Source: Bacillus sp. AFS059628
Lineage (GTDB): Bacteria; Bacillota; Bacilli; Bacillales; Bacillaceae_G
Assembly (NCBI RefSeq): GCF_002571225.1
Contig: NZ_NVEC01000011.1
Coordinates: 1-44,024 of the forward strand
DNA length: 44,024 bases
Direction of reading: 5' to 3'
The position numbers and the translations under genes are program-made. Under the pieces are notes generated by a model, which saw only the letters and a program-made list of their open reading frames with translations, did no database searches and was not told the DNA's origin. Below, piece after piece: positions 33,975-43,697 of this stretch; the first letter of the stretch is position 1; the number at the start of each line of letters is the position of its first letter.

Positions 33975-35816
33975 TTATTTTATGTTCAATACATATGAAC
34001 CATCTTTATTCTCATACTTATAGACATATAAATAATATTTACCTGGCTTTGCATGATAAGTTCCTTTAACTACACTCCCTTCATTTTCACCATATGCTAC
34101 ATAGTTGTTTAAGTCGGATTCATGATGAAGTACCCATGTCATTCCAATGTTTTGTTCATTTAGTAGAGAAATATTAATATTTTCTGGTGAGTCAATTTGG
34201 AAAGTAAATACATCTACCTTATCACGATTATCTAGTTTTCCTTTCATTGGTATATGAAAGGAGACTTTATTTGCCTGTCTGAGTTCATTATTTGCTTCAT
34301 TTTCTGTTACTTGTAACTCATTCCCACCGTTCGGTTTTCTTCGTTCATATCCTAAATCTACTAGTATAGACTTCAAATCTGGTAAAACACCAATTTTATC
34401 TGAAGATGGATCTTTAGATTTCGTTCCAGTGTTACGATTACTTAATATCGTTCTTAATTCACTTGGTCTATATGGTTGTCCTAAATTTTCTTTAGCAATG
34501 CTTTGTACTAAAGTCGCTGCTCCTGCGATAATGGGTGAAGCACTAGATGTTCCACTAAAGCTTGAAGTATAAAGATTTACAGCACTTCGACTTTGCTCGG
34601 CTGTAGTTGTATCTACATTTTCTCCCCAACCGTACACATCAATCCGACTTCCATAATTTGAAAACCACATACGCTCATGAGGGAAAGAGGAAGAGCCCGC
34701 GCCTACCATAATTGCACCTGAATCTTTAAAATCTTTACTATTTCGATTTAAGACTTGTTTACCATTTCTATCTTTAAATTGATCTAAATCATTCCACCCA
34801 TTTGCTCCAGCTTCTATAATGACAACACCTTTATCTGTACCAGCACGAATCGCATCAAAGATATCTGGTTGTATTTCAACAGGTAAATATTTATCACCAT
34901 ATCCATCAAAGGAAGCTTGTGCCTCTAATAATAAAACATCCCCAGCTTCTAACTGATTTACAGCACTTAATATTGCATCAGCTGTATTATACTGTCCGTT
35001 ATCTCTTATTTGAGAAATCACTTTCGTTTTCGCTTTTGGCGCAATCCCAATATTCCCAACCTCATTATCCTCAGAGGATACAATCCCTAGTACAGACGTT
35101 CCATGTCCAACATGCTGATCTATATTTCTTCCAGACATTAATTCAATATTTTGATGTACTAAATCCTCATGATTTAATAGCCATCCATATTCCATATCAA
35201 CAAAGGTTATATCACTTCCATTACCACCTTGGACTCCCCAGGCAAAAGGCGCATTAATACCGTATGGTGCCGCATCAAGGTAACCTTGTTTTTTATATCT
35301 AGGATTGTTATTAGGATTAAAAGATACACTTAATGGTTGTACTTCCGGTGGCGTTATTTTTTCTTGTTTCTTCACATACACATCTTCTATTAAAGAAGAT
35401 ATCTTTAACTTATCTACTAGTTCTTCTTCCTGCTCACCATTTTGAGTTTGAAGAATATAGTAGTTTGATAAACTTGTAGATACATTATTAGGTGCTTTCA
35501 CTTCAAGGTTTTGTATTTGTTCTGGGCTTACAGATGTGAATAAACGATTAAATGTTACATCTGGATATTCTGCAAAAAAATCTTCTAGTACTTTATCGTT
35601 CGTTTGAGATTGTATTTGTTTTTCAATACCATCTTCATATGGCAATTTCAAATCTGCTCTGAATTTTACAATGATTTGCTTATCTGTTTCTTGTTCTATC
35701 CCTAATTTACTCTGTTGTTCTATAGAATCAGCATTTACAATATTGACAGTTTCCCCTATTCCTAAAAATGTTGAAATGATTACAGCTGAAACAGATATTC
35801 TTTTAAATATACTCAT
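33975..35816 (-). CDS. Secreted subtilisin-like serine protease (S8 family)
   Basis: The 613-residue protein has a signal peptide (about residues 1-29), a long propeptide (about 30-165), an S8 protease domain with Asp207 (FVDMEYGW), His238 (HVGHGTSVLG), oxyanion Asn near EAGANGWN and Ser424 (FSGTSSASP), and a C-terminal prepeptidase (PPC-like) domain. It probably degrades host or extracellular proteins, alongside the PI-PLC. It is likely a PlcR-regulon subtilase, since a PlcR box lies 126 bp before its start. GAGGAG precedes the ATG. Confidence 0.93.
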   Translation of the reverse strand: MSIFKRISVSAVIISTFLGIGETVNIVNADSIEQQSKLGIEQETDKQIIVKFRADLKLPYEDGIEKQIQSQTNDKVLEDFFAEYPDVTFNRLFTSVSPEQIQNLEVKAPNNVSTSLSNYYILQTQNGEQEEELVDKLKISSLIEDVYVKKQEKITPPEVQPLSVSFNPNNNPRYKKQGYLDAAPYGINAPFAWGVQGGNGSDITFVDMEYGWLLNHEDLVHQNIELMSGRNIDQHVGHGTSVLGIVSSEDNEVGNIGIAPKAKTKVISQIRDNGQYNTADAILSAVNQLEAGDVLLLEAQASFDGYGDKYLPVEIQPDIFDAIRAGTDKGVVIIEAGANGWNDLDQFKDRNGKQVLNRNSKDFKDSGAIMVGAGSSSFPHERMWFSNYGSRIDVYGWGENVDTTTAEQSRSAVNLYTSSFSGTSSASPIIAGAATLVQSIAKENLGQPYRPSELRTILSNRNTGTKSKDPSSDKIGVLPDLKSILVDLGYERRKPNGGNELQVTENEANNELRQANKVSFHIPMKGKLDNRDKVDVFTFQIDSPENINISLLNEQNIGMTWVLHHESDLNNYVAYGENEGSVVKGTYHAKPGKYYLYVYKYENKDGSYVLNIK

Positions 35817-35941
35817 TACATCACTCCTCTTATTAATAACATTTAATTATTATATTAATCTATTATGATTTTTATATAACATATCCCCTTTCTACTAAAT
35901 AGATTATAGTAATCAGCAATATGAACTTCAATGTATTTTCA

Positions 35942-35957
35942 TATGCAATATTTCATA
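35942..35957. promoter_or_regulatory. PlcR box: PlcR box between the subtilase and cell-wall hydrolase genes
   Basis: TATGCAATATTTCATA matches TATGNAN4TNCATA exactly. It lies between divergent genes, 126 bp before the subtilase start and 147 bp before the LysM hydrolase start. Because the box is palindromic it could activate either gene or both. Confidence 0.9.
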
Positions 35958-36103
35958 TTCGGACTCTACACTACATAAATAAGAAGCTTATGATGATTGT
36001 TTGTTCCTTATGTGTTAATATACTTACATTAAGATATTAAATATAGGAGTTCTGAACTACATTACTTAACAGTTTCACCTTATTTTTCCTAGGAGGATTT
36101 ATA

Positions 36104-36901
36104 ATGAAATTATTAAAAATAAAACATATACTCCCTTTATCTGCAGCTGTAATTACATTCGTATGTCATCAAAGTACAGCTGAGGCGTCTACCATTCATA
36201 CAGTAAAAAAGAATGATACACTTTGGGGCATTAGTAAACAATACGGGGTTTCAATACAATCCATTAAACAGGCTAACAATAAAGGAAACGATCAAACTTT
36301 TATTGGTGAACAGTTACATATTCCAGGGTCCACGAATTCAAAGGAAATCACCGTTCGTCAAAACGCACAATCTACGAACATTTCTGAACAAATTATTTAT
36401 CAAGTACAACAGGGAGATTCATTAGAAACGATAGCAAAGCGTTACAACGTTACCGTTCAATCTATAAAACAAATTAACAATACAATCGGAAACAAGCTTT
36501 ATACAGGACAACATTTAAAAATTAACTCAAGCATTTCAGAAAAAGAAAAAGACTTAATGGCACGCTTAGTTACCGCTGAAGCAGGTGGCGAATCCTATAA
36601 AGGTAAAGTAGCTGTAGCAAAGGTTATACTAAATCGTTTAAACGCAAAAGGTTTTCCAAATACAATAACAGGTGTTATTTATGAACCTATTAAACACGGC
36701 TATGCATTTACTCCTGTTACAGATGGAAGAATTAATCATCCTGCAAGCCCAGAAGCAAAAATGGCAGTAGAAGAGGCTATCTCCACAAATGGAATACATT
36801 CCGACTGGCTTTATTTCTATAATCCGAAAACATCAACAGACAAATGGATTACGACACGTCAAACAGTAGCAGTAATCGGTAACCACGTCTTCGCTAAATA
36901 A
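36104..36901 (+). CDS. LysM-SleB/CwlJ-type cell-wall hydrolase
   Basis: The 265-residue exported protein has a signal peptide (cleaved near AEA, about residue 29), two LysM domains (about 31-75 and 98-142, each with NDTLWGISKQYGV- or GDSLETIAKRYNV-type sequence) and a C-terminal Hydrolase_2 domain (about 150-265) with the catalytic-glutamate region VTAEAGGESYKGK. It binds peptidoglycan through the LysM repeats and cuts it, probably as a lytic transglycosylase or muramidase. The C-terminal domain is shared with the germination enzymes SleB and CwlJ. AGGAGG precedes the ATG. A PlcR box lies upstream, so it may be secreted with the virulence factors. Confidence 0.93.
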   Translation: MKLLKIKHILPLSAAVITFVCHQSTAEASTIHTVKKNDTLWGISKQYGVSIQSIKQANNKGNDQTFIGEQLHIPGSTNSKEITVRQNAQSTNISEQIIYQVQQGDSLETIAKRYNVTVQSIKQINNTIGNKLYTGQHLKINSSISEKEKDLMARLVTAEAGGESYKGKVAVAKVILNRLNAKGFPNTITGVIYEPIKHGYAFTPVTDGRINHPASPEAKMAVEEAISTNGIHSDWLYFYNPKTSTDKWITTRQTVAVIGNHVFAK

Positions 36902-36906
36902 CGTAT

Positions 36907-36943
36907 AAAAAACAGGCCTTCTCACTTAAAAGGTCTGTTTTTT
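36907..36943 (+). terminator. Terminator of the cell-wall hydrolase gene
   Basis: AAAACAGGCCTT pairs imperfectly with AAAGGTCTGTTTT (a G-U pair in the middle), with an 8-nt loop and seven T residues on the plus strand. Confidence 0.8.
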
Positions 36944-37161
36944 TATATGTAAGAGTTTATTTACCATATGACATAGTGATCTTTGAAAACTATTTCTTCT
37001 TTTAAATAAAGACATTTGTATTTACTTCATCACTCCGAAAAATTAAAGAAGCATCGAGTTCAAAAACTCCCTCTTTATTAATACAAGCTATTTCTTAACT
37101 TCATAAAATTGTTATACACTAAAGAAATAAAAACAAACTATTCGTTAGCAGGTGAAAGAAT

Positions 37162-38499
37162 ATGTATGATGTTACAATTATCGGCGCTGGAGTAAGTAGC
37201 ATTTTTATGGCTTATTCACTAGCTAAAAGTAACAAAAAGGTTTTACTTCTTGATAAAGGTAAAGCACTAGAAGATCGTCATTGTCCTTTAGACGAAGGAA
37301 AAGTGTGTACTTGTACTACATGTGATAAATATTTTGGGTTTGGCGGTTTAGGAAAATCTGAAGGGAAATTTAATTATACAAACGGATTTGGGGGAGAACT
37401 CGAGCAAAAAGTCGGTAAAGAGGGCTTTATACAACTCATGACTGAAGTAGATGAAATTCTATGTCAGTTCGGAGGAAGTTCTGTTTCAAAATATTCTACA
37501 GAAAATCCAACTCTCAATAAGAGAGCTAAAGCGTGTGGTTTACAGATGCTAACAACAGAAGTAAGGCACCTTGGTACTACCCTTTCAAGTGACATTTTTC
37601 AGCAGCTCTACGAATTTTTACTTACGAAAATAAATATACAATTTCATATAGATGTACATCATATTATGAAACAGAAAGATCATTTTACAATAGAGACAAA
37701 TGAAGGAACCATTCAATCTAAGCAACTAGTATTTGCAACTGGACGTTCCGGAGCGGATTGGCTAAAAGAAATGTGCACTTCTCTCAATATTTCTCAGGAA
37801 CAAACTCGTGTAGATTTAGGGATTAGAGTAGAGATGAACGAAAACCAATTACGTTCTATATTAAAAGATACATTTGAGACTAAACTTTCTTATGAGCATG
37901 AACACTTCACTGCAACTACGTACTGTATGAATCCGAAAGGACGCATTATTAGAAAGTACGAAGAAGGTTTAGTTATGCCTGACGGTCAAAATTTTCGCGA
38001 GAAAGTAACTGGCACACCTAACTTAAATTTCACTTTATTTATCCCGCGCTATTTTTCGACTCTCAAAGAAGCAAATGTATACGCAAGTTCAATTATTAAA
38101 AACATTAACCAAGGACGAGATCGGATTGTTATTCAGCGCTTAGAGGACTTACTAAATAAACAACCGACAACAGAGAACAACATGAAACATAACCGTATAC
38201 ATCCTACACTACAAGGAGATTATGGCGATTTGCATGCAGAAATTCCTCCATTATATATTGAAGGGCTTAAAGAGTTTTTATTACGCTTAGAACAATTTAT
38301 CCAAGAACCGATTGATAAAGATACTTTGTTATATGCAATTGACGGAAAGTTCTATGCTCCTACGATAAAAATCAATAACTTTTTTGAAACAAGTGTACAT
38401 GGACTATTTTTAGTTGGAGATTGTTCCGGTGTCACTCATTCCTTATCTCAAGCTGCTGCAAGTGGGTTGTATGTTGGAAAATATTTATCTCACATTTAA
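37162..38499 (+). CDS. FAD-dependent oxidoreductase with N-terminal Cys cluster
   Basis: The 445-residue protein starts with the FAD-binding GxGxxS motif IIGAGVSSIFMAYSLAKSN (residues 6-24) and ends with GLFLVGDCSGVTHSLSQAAASG, the C-terminal FAD site of the HI0933-like/COG2509 flavoproteins. Between residues 40 and 55 it carries Cys41, Cys49, Cys51 and Cys54 (C-x7-C-x-C-x2-C), a possible metal or Fe-S site. The substrate is unknown; anaerobic or reductive dehydrogenation is a guess from the family. The ribosome binding site is AGGTG. It is monocistronic and no redox partner is adjacent. Confidence 0.82.
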   Translation: MYDVTIIGAGVSSIFMAYSLAKSNKKVLLLDKGKALEDRHCPLDEGKVCTCTTCDKYFGFGGLGKSEGKFNYTNGFGGELEQKVGKEGFIQLMTEVDEILCQFGGSSVSKYSTENPTLNKRAKACGLQMLTTEVRHLGTTLSSDIFQQLYEFLLTKINIQFHIDVHHIMKQKDHFTIETNEGTIQSKQLVFATGRSGADWLKEMCTSLNISQEQTRVDLGIRVEMNENQLRSILKDTFETKLSYEHEHFTATTYCMNPKGRIIRKYEEGLVMPDGQNFREKVTGTPNLNFTLFIPRYFSTLKEANVYASSIIKNINQGRDRIVIQRLEDLLNKQPTTENNMKHNRIHPTLQGDYGDLHAEIPPLYIEGLKEFLLRLEQFIQEPIDKDTLLYAIDGKFYAPTIKINNFFETSVHGLFLVGDCSGVTHSLSQAAASGLYVGKYLSHI

Positions 38500-38571
38500 T
38501 TTCCATAGTAATAGCTTACTATTTCCCCACAAAGAATCAGGATTTTACGCGATACATATTTAACATAACTA

Positions 38572-38603
38572 TTGACATTCAATTCTAATAAATTGAATGT
38601 CAA
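38572..38603. repeat. 13-bp perfect inverted repeat
   Basis: TTGACATTCAATT and AATTGAATGTCAA flank a 6-nt centre. There is no T-run, so it is not a standard terminator. It could be an operator or a weak 3'-end hairpin for the FAD oxidoreductase gene, which ends about 75 bp upstream. Confidence 0.5.
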
Positions 38604-38608
38604 CAGTT

Positions 38609-38713
38609 TTAAAAACCTCTATTCATTTCACCTTTCATTTGTTCGATATTTTGTAACATCATCATAGTGTTTATTATGTTAGGATGTCTATAAGTATTTT
38701 TTACTACAGTCAT
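38609..38713 (-). CDS. Possible 34-residue ORF or gene remnant (weak)
   Basis: An ATG at 38713 opens a frame with protein-like composition (VKNTYRHPNIINTMMMLQNI...) that stays open a further eight codons upstream. No ribosome binding site is visible and nearby frames carry stops, so it may be the tail of a decayed gene or chance. I recognise no family. Confidence 0.2.
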   Translation of the reverse strand: MTVVKNTYRHPNIINTMMMLQNIEQMKGEMNRGF

Positions 38714-38894
38714 GACTTTTTCTGCTCTGTTCTAAAAAATAGATTTATGCTTTAAAATTCCCCATTGTACGTATATGAATACTTCATATTATGACCTTTA
38801 GAAAGCATAAGCTGAATGGTTAATTATACTCATATAGTTATGAAAATATAATATATAACATAAGTTAAATAAATTGTATAAAGAAGATGTAACA

Positions 38895-40814
38895 ATGAAA
38901 AATAAAATTAATTTACAAATGCAAAATATAAGCTTTGTTTTAATAATTGCTTTAGCAGTATGGTTAAAAACATATCTTATTACAAGATTCAGTTTTGATT
39001 TAAAAATTGAGTCTTCTACACAAGAGCTTATTTTATTTATTAGCCCACTCGCTACATCATTAGCTTTTGTCGGATTAGCATTATTTGCAACCGGTGAAAA
39101 GCGAAATTATATAGCGCTATGTATTAATTTCTTATTAACAATCGTACTCGTTGGGAATGTAATGTTCTATGATTTTTATAGTGATTTCGTAACGTTACCA
39201 GTACTTGGACAAACATCAAACTTTGGTCAATTAGGCGGCAGTATTTTAGAAATATTGAACTATAAAATTATACTCGCTTTCGTAGACATTATTTTCTTCT
39301 TTATTTTGTTAAAGAAGAAGGCACTAGTCTTCCAAACAGGACGTGTAACTCATCCGGCACGTTTGTTATATTTTCTCTTAACGATTGGTGTATTTTTTGC
39401 AAATCTACATCTTGCAGAAAAAGAACGCCCTGAACTGTTAACAAGATCATTTGACCGAGTTATGCTTGTTAAAAATTTAGGACTATACACTCATCAAGTA
39501 TATGATTTAACACTGCAAGTAAAAGCAGGATCACAAAAGGCACTTGCTGATAGTAGCAAATTACAAGAAACAGAAAACTACGTGAAGGCAAACGAAAGTG
39601 AACCGAATCCTAACATGTTTGGTGTAGCGAAAGAAAAAAACGTAATTGTTGTTACTCTTGAATCCTTACAAACCTTTTTAATAGGCACAACAGTGAACGG
39701 AGAAGAAGTTACACCATTTTTGAATGAATTCATAAATGAAAGCTATTACTTTGATAACTTTTTCCACCAAACTGGGCAAGGAAAAACATCCGATTCTGAA
39801 TTTCTAATCGATACGTCGTTGTATCCATTAAATCGAGGAGCTGTATTTTTCACACACGGTAACAATGATTATACTGCGACTCCAGAAATTTTACGTCAGC
39901 AAGGTTATTTCACTTCTGTATTCCATGCGAATAATGCAACATTTTGGAATCGTAACATTATGTACTCTGCTCTCGGTTATGATCGTTACTATAATGAACT
40001 TGATTACAAAATTACACCTGAAACAAATTTAAATTGGGGCTTAAAAGATATCGAGTACTTTGATCAATCAGTAGATATATTAAAAACTGTTGATCAACCA
40101 TTTTACGCTCGTTTCCTTACTTTAACAAACCATTATCCATTTACGTATGATGAAGATACAAAATTCATTGAACCATACAACTCTGGTAATGGCGTATTTG
40201 ATCGTTATATCGTAACAGCACGTTACTTAGACGAATCCATTAAAAAATTTATTGAGCGTTTAAAAGCTGAGGGAATGTATGATGATTCTATTATTGTTTT
40301 ATATGGTGATCATTATGGCATTTCTGAAAAACATAATCGTGCAATGGCACAGTTTTTAGAAAAAGATCAAATAACAGAATTTGACACTTTAAATTTACAA
40401 CGTACACCTTTATATATTCATATCCCTGGACAAACAGAAGGTGAAACGATTTCAAAACCTACGGGCCAAATCGATATAAAACCTACTATTCTCAATTTAT
40501 TAGGGATTGATACTACGAACGATATTCGTTTTGGTCATGATATGTTTTCAGATAAATATACTGGTTTTGTTGTTTTACGTGATGGTAGCTTCGTTACAGA
40601 CAAGTATGCATATACAAACAATACTTTCTATGACCGCATAACAGGTGAAATTGTAGATTTACCCAAAAATGAAGCACAAGCACTCATTAAGCGTGCACAA
40701 AATGAATTACGAATGTCTGACAAAATTATTGAAGGCGATTTATTACGTTTCTCAGAAAGTAATAAAATGAAAACTGGCGAAGTACAAACTAAAATTAAAG
40801 AAACAGAAAAATAA
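38895..40814 (+). CDS. Lipoteichoic acid synthase-family protein (LtaS/YfnI type)
   Basis: The 639-residue membrane enzyme has five N-terminal membrane helices (about residues 1-190) and an extracellular sulfatase-type phosphotransferase domain (about 230-590). The nucleophile lies in QTGQGKTSDSEF, with Thr298 matching Thr300 of S. aureus LtaS. VTLESLQ and YGDHYGIS supply metal ligands. It polymerises glycerol phosphate from phosphatidylglycerol onto the LTA anchor. The B. cereus group has several paralogues, so this could be LtaS, YfnI or a primase type. The ATG at 38895 is chosen because the earlier TTG at 38874 lacks a ribosome binding site. Confidence 0.93.
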   Translation: MKNKINLQMQNISFVLIIALAVWLKTYLITRFSFDLKIESSTQELILFISPLATSLAFVGLALFATGEKRNYIALCINFLLTIVLVGNVMFYDFYSDFVTLPVLGQTSNFGQLGGSILEILNYKIILAFVDIIFFFILLKKKALVFQTGRVTHPARLLYFLLTIGVFFANLHLAEKERPELLTRSFDRVMLVKNLGLYTHQVYDLTLQVKAGSQKALADSSKLQETENYVKANESEPNPNMFGVAKEKNVIVVTLESLQTFLIGTTVNGEEVTPFLNEFINESYYFDNFFHQTGQGKTSDSEFLIDTSLYPLNRGAVFFTHGNNDYTATPEILRQQGYFTSVFHANNATFWNRNIMYSALGYDRYYNELDYKITPETNLNWGLKDIEYFDQSVDILKTVDQPFYARFLTLTNHYPFTYDEDTKFIEPYNSGNGVFDRYIVTARYLDESIKKFIERLKAEGMYDDSIIVLYGDHYGISEKHNRAMAQFLEKDQITEFDTLNLQRTPLYIHIPGQTEGETISKPTGQIDIKPTILNLLGIDTTNDIRFGHDMFSDKYTGFVVLRDGSFVTDKYAYTNNTFYDRITGEIVDLPKNEAQALIKRAQNELRMSDKIIEGDLLRFSESNKMKTGEVQTKIKETEK

Positions 40815-40824
40815 TGTAAATATG

Positions 40825-40858
40825 AAAAGGGAGCAACTCATTACAGTTGCTCCCTTTT
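40825..40858. terminator. Bidirectional terminator between LTA synthase and GTPase genes
   Basis: AAAAGGGAGCAACT and AGTTGCTCCCTTTT form a 14-bp perfect stem with a 6-nt loop. It lies between the convergent LTA synthase and GTPase genes. Confidence 0.85.
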
Positions 40859-40913
40859 ATTCTCTTCTAACACGTGATGCCATTTCAAATAAAAAATCTC
40901 ATATATTTTACTT

Positions 40914-43697
40914 TTATTCTGCACTTGCTTCTAAAGTTACATCTGCATAAGTATAATCATCACCTATATGTAAAATCACTTCACATTGACGTAATCTCAG
41001 TTCAAAGAGCATGATAGAGTCATGATAGACTTCAGGATTTGATTTCATCTTATGTAACAGCTCTTGTTTTTCTTGTATTTCTAATTGCATATTTTCTACA
41101 GTTTGTTTCAAACAGTTAAATGGATTCCTAAAGAATATATGAATATCTCGCTCTTGTGTGTTTTCAAATAGCTCAAATTGCAAGAAAAATTTCTTCATAA
41201 TAGAATCCGTTACCTCGGTATAATCTTCATTTTCTACATGCTGTTTGTATTTGTTATACAGCATAGTTTTATTTTTAGGAAGAACTCCAAATAATTTACC
41301 GGCACTTTTCAGTAAAAATTGTGCTGGCGTAAATCGACGTAAAATATTTACTTCATCCATTTGTATGCTAGTCGTCATTCTGTCAGCATCTCTGCGCCAA
41401 TCGTCAAGCACTTTAAAGTCACATTCTAACTGGATTCGATTTTCTCCAAATAAAGAATTAAGTCCTTCACTAAGTTCTTCTAAGTAAGACTGACTTTGAA
41501 GGAGCTCATTATGAGAAGTTGCAATCCAATTTTGCATAGAAAGAGCAAGATGAGGTAATACAGTTTGTTCTAAATATTTATGCACTCTTTCATTCATTGC
41601 TTTATTTAGTTCCGTATCCATATGACCGAAATCACTTTCTTCACTCATTAAATCAGAACAGCTCTGTAATATCTTCGGTATATTTTCAGTAAGATCATTT
41701 GTAATTTCCGTTTTCATTGTACGATATGACTGTGTAATGAAATGAATTTTCTCCCTCTCAAATACAGTAAAATTATTAATACTACCGTTTAGTTTCACTA
41801 GCATATCTTCATTCCACTTAATAGCATCCACGAGATTGTTTTCTTTTTCAACGCGTTTATCTAAAAGATATGTGATTGTTTTTCGGATGAAGAACAATAG
41901 CTTTTCAGTACGTTCTGCATCAATATTTTTATGATTAAAGTTAAAATGAATAAACTCAGTTAACTCATTTAATTGTTGACTACTTGTATATAACGAAGAA
42001 TAAGGAAAAATTCTCGCTTGCGGGAAATATGTGTTTATTCTCGCTGCCGTATCTTGTAATACTCTTTTCACTTCTGCTTCACTGTAAATGTTATCTATTT
42101 TATTTAATAAGAAATGAATTTGTAAATTTGGTGTATGTTCTTGAATGCTTAATAAAATATCACGCTCTTTATCAGTAAACGGTGAATCCGCATTCAATAC
42201 AAACAATAATTCATCCACTGAATTTAGATATTCAAATACCTCATCCCTAGTGTCATTATTCCTATTAAATCCAGGTGTAACTACAAATGTAAGTTTATTT
42301 TCATTTAAAAATCTACATGGTAATTTAAATTCAACACATGCTCTATCTCTATATGTTTGATGGTGCTGAGACATCATATTATGGTAATCAGAGATATCTT
42401 CCGTTGTTGTAATTGCAGAGTCTGTTATGGCGTTAATTTTTGCATGACTATCATTTTTTAAAACTACTACGTTTGAAATTGATTTTTCTACTATATTTTC
42501 TCCTAATATCGAGTTAATAAATGTAGTTTTTCCGTTCCCTGAAGTTCCCGTTACTAAAATACGATTTGTGCTTAAATCTGCGAGCTCGCCAACTAACCAT
42601 CTAAATCGGTGACCCATTTCTATATTATGCTTTTGTGCCCACTCTGTAATAGATTCAAAAAGATGCAAACTATACTCTAAGCCATTCACATGATTAATAG
42701 AATATAACAACAGGTTTTCCGCATGTTTTATATTTACTGAATCTATTTTGGATGGGAAGATCTCATCCCATGCCAATACAGCGGCAGATGGAAATACAGC
42801 ATATGACGGATTAACTACCTTTAGCCAATTTGTTAACAAGTTTGGAATGATATCGTGCAATTGTTTAAGCATATATTGACCTTGAATTAATTCAAAGTAC
42901 GTTTCTTCGTAAAGAGAAGAAATTTTGTCCCATATATCGGACGACTCTATTTCAATATGTAAGAAAAATTCATTTATTGTGTTAAGCCATAATAAATAAT
43001 TTTGTTCATTTTTATAACTATTCCAAAGTGATGAAACCAGTTGCGTAAATTGTACTTGATCTACATTATTTAACGTAACTAATACTTCATAGAAATAATC
43101 TGGTGAAATATGTTTAGTAAATCTTTTATCGATATATCCTTTTAAAACTTCAAACCACGGATAAGATTCTGTTCGGATTAACTCATTCACAGCAAGCTCT
43201 ACTGCACTATCAAAATCTTGCTGCTCCTCATAAAAAGAACGGGCAATTTTTGTGACATTTGGATAATCCGGATTTAAAGCAACTGCTTCTTTAATAACAG
43301 CGAAAGCAGAGTCAAAATTATTTTGCTCTATGTAAAGAGAAAGTAATTGTAGTCTAATTTCTGTCATCAATATTATATTATCAGTAGTAATGGAAGTATA
43401 AACATTTTCAGCAACTGGTAATTGATTAAGCTCGAAATAAGCATCCGCAATATTTTTTTGTGCCCATGGTATTAATTCATTATTAACTTTCTCCCATTTA
43501 AAAATAGCTGCTTCAAAATCTTGATGGCGATAATAAAATTCACCTTGTGCAAAACGAATATAAGATCCATCAGAAATCTCATTTCGTTCTTCGTTTACAT
43601 AAACTTCTCCAAGCACGTCAAGCGGTGGTTTTGTTTCATTCTCCATTAGGAATGTTTCATAATACATCTTTTTTATTAATTGTTTTTCTACTCTCAT
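40914..43697 (-). CDS. Large TPR-containing dynamin-like P-loop GTPase
   Basis: The 927-residue protein has an N-terminal helical-repeat region (TPR-like motifs, about residues 45-200), a middle helical part, a P-loop GTPase domain with GTSGNGKTT (about 383-391) and NKID (G4, about 526-530), and a long C-terminal coiled-coil/helical region (about 600-927). The G3 motif reads VTPGF; the usual D of DTPG is replaced by Val. The layout resembles bacterial dynamin-like proteins, which remodel or protect membranes, but no clear transmembrane insert is visible. The ATG at 43697 follows GGGGG. It is convergent with the LTA synthase gene. No close family is recognised. Confidence 0.8.
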   Translation of the reverse strand: MRVEKQLIKKMYYETFLMENETKPPLDVLGEVYVNEERNEISDGSYIRFAQGEFYYRHQDFEAAIFKWEKVNNELIPWAQKNIADAYFELNQLPVAENVYTSITTDNIILMTEIRLQLLSLYIEQNNFDSAFAVIKEAVALNPDYPNVTKIARSFYEEQQDFDSAVELAVNELIRTESYPWFEVLKGYIDKRFTKHISPDYFYEVLVTLNNVDQVQFTQLVSSLWNSYKNEQNYLLWLNTINEFFLHIEIESSDIWDKISSLYEETYFELIQGQYMLKQLHDIIPNLLTNWLKVVNPSYAVFPSAAVLAWDEIFPSKIDSVNIKHAENLLLYSINHVNGLEYSLHLFESITEWAQKHNIEMGHRFRWLVGELADLSTNRILVTGTSGNGKTTFINSILGENIVEKSISNVVVLKNDSHAKINAITDSAITTTEDISDYHNMMSQHHQTYRDRACVEFKLPCRFLNENKLTFVVTPGFNRNNDTRDEVFEYLNSVDELLFVLNADSPFTDKERDILLSIQEHTPNLQIHFLLNKIDNIYSEAEVKRVLQDTAARINTYFPQARIFPYSSLYTSSQQLNELTEFIHFNFNHKNIDAERTEKLLFFIRKTITYLLDKRVEKENNLVDAIKWNEDMLVKLNGSINNFTVFEREKIHFITQSYRTMKTEITNDLTENIPKILQSCSDLMSEESDFGHMDTELNKAMNERVHKYLEQTVLPHLALSMQNWIATSHNELLQSQSYLEELSEGLNSLFGENRIQLECDFKVLDDWRRDADRMTTSIQMDEVNILRRFTPAQFLLKSAGKLFGVLPKNKTMLYNKYKQHVENEDYTEVTDSIMKKFFLQFELFENTQERDIHIFFRNPFNCLKQTVENMQLEIQEKQELLHKMKSNPEVYHDSIMLFELRLRQCEVILHIGDDYTYADVTLEASAE

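Larger units (their letters stand above)
38500..38894. other. Gene-free stretch before the LTA synthase gene
   Basis: About 395 bases. It contains a 13-bp perfect inverted repeat (TTGACATTCAATT/AATTGAATGTCAA, 38572-38603, no T-run), a weak 34-codon minus-strand frame (38609-38713) and very AT-rich DNA. I cannot point to a convincing promoter for the gene downstream. Confidence 0.5.

Noticed and set aside
34919-35257. His/Gln/Tyr-rich plus-strand frame over the subtilase gene
   Set aside because: Composition typical of an antisense shadow and the sense strand carries the protease catalytic residues.
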